Shown here in pieces: positions 57,070-64,000 of a DNA stretch of 64,000 nucleotides. Under the pieces are notes generated by a model. That model saw only the letters and a program-made list of their open reading frames with translations, was not told the origin of the DNA and did not search any database. The DNA lies in the NCBI GenBank assembly GCA_964406005.1, contig CAYOPZ010000003.1, positions 1-64,000 of the forward strand, written 5' to 3'. The translations under genes were made by a program, and so were the position numbers. The stretch's first letter is position 1. Every line of letters begins with the position of its first letter. Source of the stretch: CAYOPZ01 sp964406005. GTDB taxonomy: Bacteria; Bacteroidota; Bacteroidia; Bacteroidales; SM23-62.

Positions 57070-58089
57070 ATGCCAGTTACCATACTTGGGATAGAATCAT
57101 CATGCGACGATACTGCTGCGGCCGTGATCCGGGACGGGATTCTTCTTTCCAGTGTCATTGCAGACCAGGAAGTGCATAAAAAATACGGGGGAGTGGTTCC
57201 GGAGCTTGCCTCCCGGGCCCACCAGCAGAACATTATCCCGGTAGTGGACCAGGCACTCAGGGATGCAGGTGTTTCAAAGGAAGAAATCTCGGCCGTTGGC
57301 TTTACACTGGGACCAGGGTTACTCGGATCCCTGCTCGTGGGTGCTTCTTTTGCAAAAGGTTTTGCGCTGGCGAGGGACGTACCGCTGATGGATGTGAATC
57401 ACCTTCAGGCGCATATTCTGACGCATTTTATACGCAGGCCCGCCCTTGAAACGGAACAGCCTTCCTTTCCTTTTCTCTGCCTGCTTGTATCCGGGGGACA
57501 TACACAGCTTGTTCTGGTGAGGGATTATCTTGATATGGAAATCATAGGGGGAACGATAGACGACGCGGCCGGTGAAGCTTTTGACAAATGTGCCAAGGTA
57601 ATGGGCCTCCCTTATCCAGGAGGCCCTGTTGTCGACCGGCTTGCGGCAAAGGGAGACCCCCTGGCATTCCGTTTCACAAAGCCGCAGATCAGCGGCCTGG
57701 ACTACAGCTTCAGCGGGTTAAAAACAGCCTTTCTCTATTTCATCCGCGACCGGTTGAAAGCAGACCCTGATTTCATTTCCCGCAGCCGCAACGATCTTTG
57801 TGCATCCATACAAAAAACCATCGTGGAAATACTGACCGACAAGCTTGTGCTGGCATCAGGTCAGACCGGGATCCGTGACATTGCCCTGGCCGGGGGAGTC
57901 TCCGCGAATTCCGGGCTGAGGAAAAAAATCGGTGATCTTGCCCCGGTTCATTCCTGGAAAATACACATTCCCGAGATCGGGCTGACCACAGACAATGCCG
58001 CAATGATCGCTATAGCGGGATACCACAAGTACCTTGCAGGGAGGTTCACCGATCAGCGCATTGCACCTTCTGCCAGGCTGCTATTCTGA
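57070..58089 (+). CDS. tsaD: tRNA N6-adenosine threonylcarbamoyltransferase
   Basis: A 339-residue metalloenzyme of the Kae1/TsaD family that makes t6A37 in tRNA. ILGIESSCDDTAAAVI, the metal-binding NHLQAHIL, LLVSGGHTQLV, DDAAGEAFDKCAKVMGLPYPGG and LAGGVSANSGLR are present. Length is normal. Divergent from tamB, with the SiaC-like gene 61 bases downstream. Confidence 0.96.
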   Translation: MPVTILGIESSCDDTAAAVIRDGILLSSVIADQEVHKKYGGVVPELASRAHQQNIIPVVDQALRDAGVSKEEISAVGFTLGPGLLGSLLVGASFAKGFALARDVPLMDVNHLQAHILTHFIRRPALETEQPSFPFLCLLVSGGHTQLVLVRDYLDMEIIGGTIDDAAGEAFDKCAKVMGLPYPGGPVVDRLAAKGDPLAFRFTKPQISGLDYSFSGLKTAFLYFIRDRLKADPDFISRSRNDLCASIQKTIVEILTDKLVLASGQTGIRDIALAGGVSANSGLRKKIGDLAPVHSWKIHIPEIGLTTDNAAMIAIAGYHKYLAGRFTDQRIAPSARLLF

Positions 58090-58150
58090 GACGTTCGGTA
58101 TCTTTCATTGTTATTGAAAAAGTACTATCTTTAAAATCCTATAGAAGCGC

Positions 58151-58525
58151 ATGGAGCTGGTTTCACTTGATAGCACAAAAAAGACCCCGGAAGTCTTGCT
58201 CGATCCGGAGGGGAAGATCCGCATCGGCGGCCGTTCCATCCCTGAGGATGCTTCAAAATTCTACGATTTCATCCTTAACTGGGTGCTCGAATACATCCGT
58301 TCACCCAAAGATTCCACCACCGTTGATATTGAACTGGAATACTTCAACAGCGGTTCCGCAAAATTTGTTATGCAGATACTGCGTGAGCTCAGTGAACTGG
58401 TGTCCAACGGAAAGGATCTCCACATAAACTGGTATTACGAAGAAGGGGATGATGATATACTTGAAAGGGGAGAGTATTATTCAAACATCCTCGACCTGGA
58501 TATAAACTTCATCGAGACCGAGTAG
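58151..58525 (+). CDS. SiaC-like regulatory phosphoprotein (DUF1987), second copy
   Basis: A 124-residue protein of the same family as the one at 8758. LEYFNSGSAKFVMQIL places S67 where the first copy has threonine, so phosphorylation by a serine-capable kinase is possible. The acidic C-terminal segment (YEEGDDDILERGEYY) is kept. No phosphatase or kinase gene is adjacent; the nearest in this window are the SpoIIE proteins at 6778, 18188 and 33941. It lies 170 bases ahead of the PadR gene, with a separate promoter between them. Confidence 0.85.
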   Translation: MELVSLDSTKKTPEVLLDPEGKIRIGGRSIPEDASKFYDFILNWVLEYIRSPKDSTTVDIELEYFNSGSAKFVMQILRELSELVSNGKDLHINWYYEEGDDDILERGEYYSNILDLDINFIETE

Positions 58526-58641
58526 GTCCGAGCCGGGCTGTCCGGATGCTCTTTTAAGCCACCTTCAGACTGATTTTAACCGGCCTGCTCATTCCGGTCC
58601 CTTGTTTATATGTTTGAAAAATATATATTTGATATATATAA

Positions 58642-58691
58642 AAATATTATATATAATATTTGGATATATCACTTAATTATATATAAATTTG
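58642..58691 (+). promoter_or_regulatory. promoter with overlapping palindromic operator for the padR operon
   Basis: TTTG (58659-58662), 21 bases, TAAATTTG (58684-58691) fits the Bacteroidota promoter form; start of translation follows four bases later. A perfect 20-base palindrome, AAATATTATATATAATATTT (58642-58661), overlaps the -33 box. A repressor bound there would block transcription, so autoregulation by the PadR protein is likely. The flanks are also rich in ATAT, so chance symmetry in AT-rich DNA must be kept in mind. Confidence 0.65.
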
Positions 58692-58695
58692 CAGT

Positions 58696-59058
58696 ATGGT
58701 TTCAAAAGATTTACTCAAGGGTACGTTGAAAACAATCGTGCTGAAGCTTCTCGAAGAGAAGGGCAGGATGTATGGTTATGAGATCACCAGGGAGGTGGAA
58801 AAGCTAACGAAGGGGAAAATACAGCTTACCTGGGGCGCGCTTTACCCGACCCTTCACAAGCTGGAGGCGGACGGCCTGATCACGGCCGAGGAGGTAAACA
58901 TCGGTAAAAGGGTGCGAAGGTATTACAGCCTGACGGATTCGGGAAGCAAAACGGCCAGGGAAAAGGTGCAGGAATTCCTGGATTTCGTTACCATTATGGG
59001 ACAGATCCTGAATCCGGAGCCCGGCCTGAACATTGCCACCGTACCATGGCGGAACTGA
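58696..59058 (+). CDS. PadR family transcriptional regulator
   Basis: A 120-residue winged-helix protein. KGTLKTIVLKLLEEKGRMYG opens the PadR domain; TWGALYPTLHKLEADGLI is the recognition helix and RRYYSLTDSG the wing. The C-terminal helix is short, as in small PadR proteins (subfamily 2). Its stop lies 13 bases inside the next gene, so the regulator and the GldL/GldM-like protein are translationally coupled and the regulator probably controls it. The ligand is unknown. Confidence 0.93.
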   Translation: MVSKDLLKGTLKTIVLKLLEEKGRMYGYEITREVEKLTKGKIQLTWGALYPTLHKLEADGLITAEEVNIGKRVRRYYSLTDSGSKTAREKVQEFLDFVTIMGQILNPEPGLNIATVPWRN

Positions 59059-60347
59059 GCGAAAAGGAAATACGGATCCTCAACAGGGAGATCGAACGGC
59101 AGGGGCTCACCTACACCGAATTGCAGCAGGAGCTCCTTGACCACCTCTGCTGTGATGTCGAAGCGGAGATGGAGGAGGGGCTTGCATTCGTCAAGGCCCT
59201 CGAAAAGGTCAGGAACGGGATGGGGGAAGACCGGATACGCCAGGTACAGGAAGAAACCTTGCTGCTTGTTAACCAAAAATACAGAATCATGAAAAAATTA
59301 ATGTATGTACTGGGAATGCTCGCCCCAGTTGTGCTCATTATTGGGACCATATTTAAGACACAGCACTGGTTGGGGGCCGGAATTCTGATAACGCTGAGCC
59401 TGTTCCTCCTGGGGGCCATCTACCTCCCGTTATTCGTCATGGTCAGGATCAGGGATACCCGCAAAAAGGGAAAACCCGTCAATATGCCCATGTACGTTGC
59501 CGGCATGATCGCCGGGATCGTTTTTATCGCTGGTGCCATGTTCAAAATCCAGCACTGGCCGGGGGCCGGCACAATGCTCACCCTTACCGCGGTCGTTACC
59601 GTCCTCGTATTCATCCCCATCCTGGTTGTCCAGGCATTGAGGGACAAGGAAAACCAGGTCCAGCATTTCACCGTCCTGATCTTCGTTCTGGCCTTTGCGG
59701 CCGTCTGGTTTATGACATATGCGCTGCGTGTCAGCAGGAATGTGCTGGATGCATTCACGATGACCGCACAAAACCTGGAGCGCACGACAGGGATCATTGA
59801 AAACAGGAATGAGGCGCTCGCGGACCGATTCGACCTGTTTGCCCCAAGTTCGGAAATCCTCGGCGCAAAGGTGGAGGAAATCAACAGGAAAGCGGATGAA
59901 CTGGATGCTTATATCAGGGATATGAAGGTGCAGATGGTAATGGCGGCGAACGGGGACAATCGTACAGCCGTGACCGGGGACCGGGGAATCGACTATTCAC
60001 AGCTTGACGAGAAAGACAATACGAGCAGTGTGGAGACTGTGATTTTCGGGGACCAGGGCATCCCGGGAAAGGGAGAGGAACTGAAAGGCAGGATCAGCGA
60101 ATACAGGGAATTCCTGCAGAAAGAGGCAGATCCGGACCTGGCAGGCATGATCGGGCGATTGCTGGATACCGGCAGCCCTGAGGAATACCTCTCCTGGGAA
60201 GAATACTGTTTCCGCGGGATGCCCATGATGAGCGCAGTAACTATGCTGGGTAACATGCAGACCGGTCTGCGGTTCGCCCAGGGAGAAGTGCTTTCCCGCC
60301 TGCTCCTTCAGCAGGCGGCAGGGCAGGAAATCTCCGGGATTCCTTAA
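59046..60347 (+). CDS. fused GldL-like/GldM-like membrane protein with N-terminal PadR-associated helical domain
   Basis: A 433-residue protein. Residues 1-78 form a helical domain (LTYTELQQELLDHLCCDVEA) of the kind often coded beside PadR regulators. Two GldL-type membrane hairpins follow: spans 84-102 and 112-132 around IFKTQHWLGAG (K104, H107), and spans 148-166 and 177-197 around MFKIQHWPGAG (K167, H170). A fifth span (208-227) leads into a GldM-like N-terminal domain: LRVSRNVLDAF (227-237), ADELDAYIRDMKVQMV (283-298), EYREFL (352-357) and SWEEY...MSAVTMLGNMQTGLRFAQ (383-411). GldL and GldM are normally separate proteins forming the T9SS/gliding motor. The membrane glutamate of GldL span 2 and the arginine of the GldM span appear to be missing, so a sensory or regulatory role is as likely as a motor. 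Overlaps padR. Confidence 0.75.
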   Translation: MAELSEKEIRILNREIERQGLTYTELQQELLDHLCCDVEAEMEEGLAFVKALEKVRNGMGEDRIRQVQEETLLLVNQKYRIMKKLMYVLGMLAPVVLIIGTIFKTQHWLGAGILITLSLFLLGAIYLPLFVMVRIRDTRKKGKPVNMPMYVAGMIAGIVFIAGAMFKIQHWPGAGTMLTLTAVVTVLVFIPILVVQALRDKENQVQHFTVLIFVLAFAAVWFMTYALRVSRNVLDAFTMTAQNLERTTGIIENRNEALADRFDLFAPSSEILGAKVEEINRKADELDAYIRDMKVQMVMAANGDNRTAVTGDRGIDYSQLDEKDNTSSVETVIFGDQGIPGKGEELKGRISEYREFLQKEADPDLAGMIGRLLDTGSPEEYLSWEEYCFRGMPMMSAVTMLGNMQTGLRFAQGEVLSRLLLQQAAGQEISGIP

Positions 60348-62557
60348 GAACCGTGTTTTACCAGTTCGCGAAGGATAAGGCGGACGTCCCGGATGCCTTC
60401 GACGTAATAATCGGCTTTGGTGGTCCTGGTGCCCACCTTGATCGTAAAGGCTGTGTCCGGCAGGGCGTCAAAGGTGTATTCGTCCGTCCAGTCGTCACCC
60501 AGGGCCAGGATGAAGTCATAGGCCGTATCGCCGATCTTGAGCAATGCGGCACGGCCCTTGTTGATCCCCGAGTTCTTGATCTCGATCACCTTGTCGCCGT
60601 CCATGATCTCGAGGTTCAGGTTTGTGACCAGTGCTTTCAGCTCGTCCTTTAACTCCCATGACCTCTGGTTCCCGAGGTCGGGATCCGCATTCCTGTAATG
60701 CCAGACCAGCGAATAGTTCTTTGTTTCGATAAAGGAACGGGGTGTACGTTCAACATAGAATTCCAGGATGGGACGTACGGATTCCATCCAGTCCCTGTCG
60801 ATCTGTTCGATCATGCTGAACCGTTTTCCGGGTTCCCTGGTCCAGACCCCGTGCTCGGCGATGATGTCGAGGTTCCAGCCGTCCGGAAACCATTTGCTGA
60901 GGGTTTCCTTGTCGCGCCCGGAGATGATCACGATCCTGTTCTTGCTTATTCCGGAAAGTTTTTTAAGGAGGTCGTACAATTCCTTATCCGGAACCACTTT
61001 CTGCGGATCTTTGTTGAATCCCATCAGGGTGCCGTCGTAATCCAGGAAAAGTATACGCTTTCCGGCCTTTGCATAACGAATACCTATGGTATTGACGAGA
61101 TTCTGCGTGATTTTCCTGGTCAGCTTGATCTCCTGGTTTTTCTTGACCTGGCCGAGGCTGTTGAAAAAGTCATTCGCCCATTTTGCCACGGTGTTGTGGC
61201 TGAGACGTTTCGTCATCATCATGTTTGCCCTGATCTGGTTATCTTCGTGCATGTCCAGGGCGCATTTTATGGAATTGCTGATTTCCCCGAGGTTATGCGG
61301 GTTGACAATGAGGGCTTCCGTAAGTTCCTTTGAAGCACCTGCCATTTCGCTGATGATCAGTACCCCGCTTTTCCCCGACCTCGCTGCCAGGTATTCCTTT
61401 GCAATGAGGTTCATTCCGTCCCGTATGGGAGTGATCAGGGCTATGTCACACTGGGCATACAGGTCAATTCTTTCCTCCACTTCAAGATGCCTGTAAAAAT
61501 ACCATACAGGTACCCAGTTCAGTGTACCGTACAGGGAGTTGATCCGGCCCACCAGTTCGTCAAGTTCTTTCTTAAGTGTCTTGTACAATTCAACCGATTC
61601 CCGGGAAGGCATGACAAAAAACATCAGGCTTACCTTTTCGAGGTATTCCGGATAGGATTGCAGAAAATGTTCGAAGGCCTTCAGCCTGATCTTGGGACCC
61701 TTGGTATAGTCGAGCCTGTCTATTGACAGGATCAGTTTCCTGTCCTTCCCCGTGATATGCTGTTTGATCATGTCCCGTTTTATCCCGGTGGCCTTTTTAC
61801 CAGGCTCCGCATCGCTGCCGCGGGTAAAACTTTTATAATCAATTCCGAGCGGAAAAAAATCCACCTTCACAATGCGTTCCTGCAGGTGTATGTTGTTGAA
61901 AACAGAGTCATATCCGAGCAGCCTGCGGACGCAGCTCATGAAATGACGTTCGTAATCATAGGTATGGAACCCGACCAGGTCGGCTCCGATCAATCCCTCC
62001 AGTATCTGCCTCCGCCAGGGCAGCAGCCTGAATATCTCATAGGACGGGAAAGGAATGTGCAGGAAGAAGCCGATGGGAACATCCGGGAAATGTTCACGGA
62101 TCATTTGGGGAAGGAGCATGAGGTGGTAATCGTGGATCCAGACCTTGTCCCCTTTATCGAGAACGGGAATGACCCGATTTGCATACTTCCTGTTGACCTT
62201 CACATAGCTTTCCCAGTATTCTTCCCTGTAGACCGCATTCTGCGTGAAATAATGAAAGAGTGGCCAGATTGTCCGGTTGCTGAAGCCTTCCACATACTTT
62301 TCATTTTCTTTTTTTCCGCTGTAAACAGGCAGGCAGTTGATTTTCAGGAATTCTTTTTCCAGTTTTTCCTTTTCAGCCTTCCGGATGTCATGTCTGGCTA
62401 TTCCGGGATGTCCGATCCAGATGGAATTTTCCTTTTTATAGAACTCTTCCAGTCCCCTGGAAAGCGCATGAGATCTGGGAATGACCGAAAATTTTCGGGA
62501 CTCTGTCCACTTCAGGTTTACAGGCAGTTCGTAAGAGACGATAACCAATTTGCTCAT
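60344..62557 (-). CDS. trehalose-6-phosphate synthase/phosphatase fusion with altered N-terminal loop
   Basis: A 737-residue fusion: GT20 synthase (1 to about 480) and HAD phosphatase (about 495-737). Synthase motifs WIHDYHLMLLP, LHIPFPSYEIFRLLPWR, SIDRLDYTKG and PIRDGMNLIAKEYLAAR are intact. The phosphatase has FLDYDGTL (near 505), IISGRDKETL and LGDDWTDEYTFDAL. The N terminus is unusual: the family's SNRLPV is SYELPV (8-13), losing the arginine that contacts glucose-6-phosphate in OtsA, and the SAGGL donor loop is replaced by PRSHALSRGL (27-36). Activity or substrates may differ from ordinary trehalose synthesis. Divergent from a beta-phosphoglucomutase-GH65 fusion; the 3' end overlaps the preceding GldL/GldM-like gene by four bases. 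Confidence 0.9.
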   Translation of the reverse strand: MSKLVIVSYELPVNLKWTESRKFSVIPRSHALSRGLEEFYKKENSIWIGHPGIARHDIRKAEKEKLEKEFLKINCLPVYSGKKENEKYVEGFSNRTIWPLFHYFTQNAVYREEYWESYVKVNRKYANRVIPVLDKGDKVWIHDYHLMLLPQMIREHFPDVPIGFFLHIPFPSYEIFRLLPWRRQILEGLIGADLVGFHTYDYERHFMSCVRRLLGYDSVFNNIHLQERIVKVDFFPLGIDYKSFTRGSDAEPGKKATGIKRDMIKQHITGKDRKLILSIDRLDYTKGPKIRLKAFEHFLQSYPEYLEKVSLMFFVMPSRESVELYKTLKKELDELVGRINSLYGTLNWVPVWYFYRHLEVEERIDLYAQCDIALITPIRDGMNLIAKEYLAARSGKSGVLIISEMAGASKELTEALIVNPHNLGEISNSIKCALDMHEDNQIRANMMMTKRLSHNTVAKWANDFFNSLGQVKKNQEIKLTRKITQNLVNTIGIRYAKAGKRILFLDYDGTLMGFNKDPQKVVPDKELYDLLKKLSGISKNRIVIISGRDKETLSKWFPDGWNLDIIAEHGVWTREPGKRFSMIEQIDRDWMESVRPILEFYVERTPRSFIETKNYSLVWHYRNADPDLGNQRSWELKDELKALVTNLNLEIMDGDKVIEIKNSGINKGRAALLKIGDTAYDFILALGDDWTDEYTFDALPDTAFTIKVGTRTTKADYYVEGIRDVRLILRELVKHGS

Positions 62558-62642
62558 GCTGGTAAATTCTTTTTTTTTGTGTACGTTTGAGATATGTTCA
62601 AGATATGCTTAATCGGTCTATAATCAAAATCTAAAACGGATA

Positions 62643-64000
62643 ATGGCGCATCATTCCTTTTCCGCCGTCATTTTTGATCTGGATGGCGTGATCACACAGA
62701 CCGCACTGGTGCATTCCAGGGCATGGAAAGAAATGTTCGACGGATATCTCCGCTTCAGGGAAAAAAAGTACGGGGAAGCGTTCAGGGAATTCACCCATGC
62801 CGGCGATTACCTTCCTTATGTGGATGGGAAGCCAAGGTATCAAGGTGTGGCTTCGTTCCTGGAATCGAGGAAAATCGATATTCCTTTCGGAGACCCTGCC
62901 GACGATCCGGATGCCGAAACCGTATGCGGGCTGGGAAACAGGAAAAACGATATGTTTAACCGGATCCTCGAAAGGGACGGTGTAAAGTTGTACGATTCCA
63001 CGGTTGAGCTGATCCGTGAACTGAACAAAGCAGGAATCCATACGGGTGTGGCTTCCTCAAGCAAGAATTGCAAGGCCGTACTCGAGGCGGCCCGCCTTCC
63101 GGACCTGTTCGAAACGAGGGTAGACGGAACCGTATCGGCGGAACTGGGGCTCAAAGGGAAGCCCGAACCGGATATTTTTACTACCGCATGTGACAACCTG
63201 GGTGTGGACTATGATCTCTCTGTGGTTGTAGAGGATGCCGTAAGCGGGGTACAGGCCGGAAGGAAAGGGAATTTCGGCCTGGTCCTGGGGATTGCCCGGG
63301 AAGACAATGCACGTGAATTGCTGATAAACGGGGCGGATATTGTTGTGGAGGACATGTCTGAACTAGGAGGTATCGCTGGCATTGATTCCTGGTTTCAGAA
63401 AGGGCTCGATGAAGATTGCTGGTCCATATGCTATCATGATTACGATTCCGGGAAGGAACGTTCGCGCGAAACCCTCCTGACGGTCGGCAACGGATATTTT
63501 GGTACCCGCGGGGCCATGGAGGAAGCGGGACAGTGTAAGATAAACTATCCCGGAACCTACATGGCGGGTGTGTATAACCGGAGGGTATCAAGGGTGGCCG
63601 GCAGGGATATAGAAAATGAAGATCTTGTGAATGTCCCGGACTGGAGGTCTGTGAATTTCAGGATCGATGACGGGGAATACATGGATCCCAACAACACAGG
63701 CATACTGAGCATTACCAGGCGTTTGTCGTTTCGTGACGGCTTGCTGAGCAGGGAAATGGTGGTGGAAGATGATAAGCGGCGGCAAACCCGGATCACATCG
63801 AAACGGATAGGCAGCATGGACGATCCCCATCTGGCGGCCCTGCAATACCAGGTGACCCCGGTGAATTACTCGGGCAGGATCACCCTGCGTAGCAGCCTTA
63901 GCGGTGACCATGTCAATGACGGAGTGGAAAGGTACAGGCAGCTGGATCAGCAGCACCTTGAAGTCCTGGACCAGGGGGGAGACAAACATATGCAGTTCCT
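62643..64000 (+). CDS. beta-phosphoglucomutase fused to glycoside hydrolase family 65 phosphorylase (3' end outside window)
   Basis: An open frame of 452 codons from ATG 62643 to the window end, so the gene is partial. Residues 1 to about 240 are a HAD enzyme of the beta-phosphoglucomutase type: VIFDLDGVITQT supplies the nucleophile and acid-base aspartates, VASSSKNCKAVLEAA and KGKPEPDIF follow, and VVEDAVSGVQAGRKG binds metal. From about 260 the sequence is the N-terminal domain of GH65 (LLTVGNGYFGTRGAMEEAG, NYPGTYMAGVYNRR), whose members phosphorolyse trehalose, maltose or kojibiose to beta-glucose-1-phosphate. The two parts would together turn the disaccharide into glucose-6-phosphate. Divergent from the trehalose synthase fusion, 85 bases apart, so trehalose is the favoured substrate. 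Confidence 0.93.
   Translation, partial: MAHHSFSAVIFDLDGVITQTALVHSRAWKEMFDGYLRFREKKYGEAFREFTHAGDYLPYVDGKPRYQGVASFLESRKIDIPFGDPADDPDAETVCGLGNRKNDMFNRILERDGVKLYDSTVELIRELNKAGIHTGVASSSKNCKAVLEAARLPDLFETRVDGTVSAELGLKGKPEPDIFTTACDNLGVDYDLSVVVEDAVSGVQAGRKGNFGLVLGIAREDNARELLINGADIVVEDMSELGGIAGIDSWFQKGLDEDCWSICYHDYDSGKERSRETLLTVGNGYFGTRGAMEEAGQCKINYPGTYMAGVYNRRVSRVAGRDIENEDLVNVPDWRSVNFRIDDGEYMDPNNTGILSITRRLSFRDGLLSREMVVEDDKRRQTRITSKRIGSMDDPHLAALQYQVTPVNYSGRITLRSSLSGDHVNDGVERYRQLDQQHLEVLDQGGDKHMQF

Noticed and set aside
61757..62590. 277-codon open frame opposite the trehalose synthase fusion
   Set aside because: Covers the conserved GT20 core on the other strand and shows no protein family pattern.
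63181..63989. Minus-strand open frames at the window end
   Set aside because: They lie opposite the beta-phosphoglucomutase-GH65 gene, which is open to the window edge and carries clear family motifs.

Overview
The window is a gene-dense piece of a Bacteroidota chromosome. The phylum call rests on three things seen here: two secreted proteins ending in type IX secretion sorting domains (a type A tail on a 17-repeat PKD protein, a CHU_C/type B tail on another); repeated matches to the Bacteroidota promoter form (-33 TTTG, -7 TAnnTTTG) in place of Shine-Dalgarno-rich leaders; and families typical of the phylum (DUF4831, GldL/GldM-like protein, aminoacyl-histidine dipeptidase PepD, Rrf2 with YceI). 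I cannot place it below phylum or order with confidence; a T9SS-bearing free-living member of the Bacteroidales/Marinilabiliales type would fit. No rRNA, tRNA, CRISPR array, integrase or transposase gene was seen. One 100-base run of N (20456-20555) marks a scaffold gap.

Layout. 0-7 kb: tail of an unknown gene, a ClC chloride channel/antiporter with CBS domains, a DUF2079 membrane protein, then a compact operon YceI / outer-membrane barrel / YceI / Rrf2. 7-12 kb: a YfiR-SpoIIE phosphatase followed by a SiaC-like (DUF1987) protein, an eIF2B-like protein, aat, and an aldehyde dehydrogenase. 12-20 kb: the PKD protein and a TPR-SpoIIE phosphatase, flanked by a family of nested palindromic repeats. 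20-34 kb: a POT transporter, NAD(P)HX repair enzyme, DUF4831 lipoprotein, thioredoxin-like protein, MFS transporter, PepD, and a metH-metF operon under a SAM-I riboswitch. 34-45 kb: a propeller-type SpoIIE phosphatase co-transcribed with an acyl-CoA synthetase, purA, a Fur-family regulator, RelA/SpoT and a T9SS type B cargo. 45-58 kb: a second ClC, DUF5684, glyA, ExbB-ExbD-TonB, NhaD, TamB and tsaD. 58-64 kb: a second SiaC-like protein, a PadR regulator overlapping a fused GldL/GldM-like membrane protein, and a divergent trehalose pair (TPS/TPP fusion and a beta-phosphoglucomutase-GH65 fusion running off the window).

How the genes work together. Signalling by partner switching is the recurring theme: three SpoIIE-type phosphatases with three different sensor ends and two SiaC-like antagonists are spread through the window, with no SiaB-type kinase or diguanylate cyclase beside them. 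Envelope and secretion functions (TonB motor, TamB, T9SS cargo, YceI/barrel operon) form the second theme. The most unusual locus is 58.6-60.3 kb: an AT-rich palindrome in the -33 region of a PadR gene, which overlaps a gene for one polypeptide carrying an N-terminal helical domain, two GldL-like membrane hairpins and a GldM-like membrane and periplasmic domain, that is, both halves of the T9SS/gliding motor joined and placed under a ligand-type repressor.
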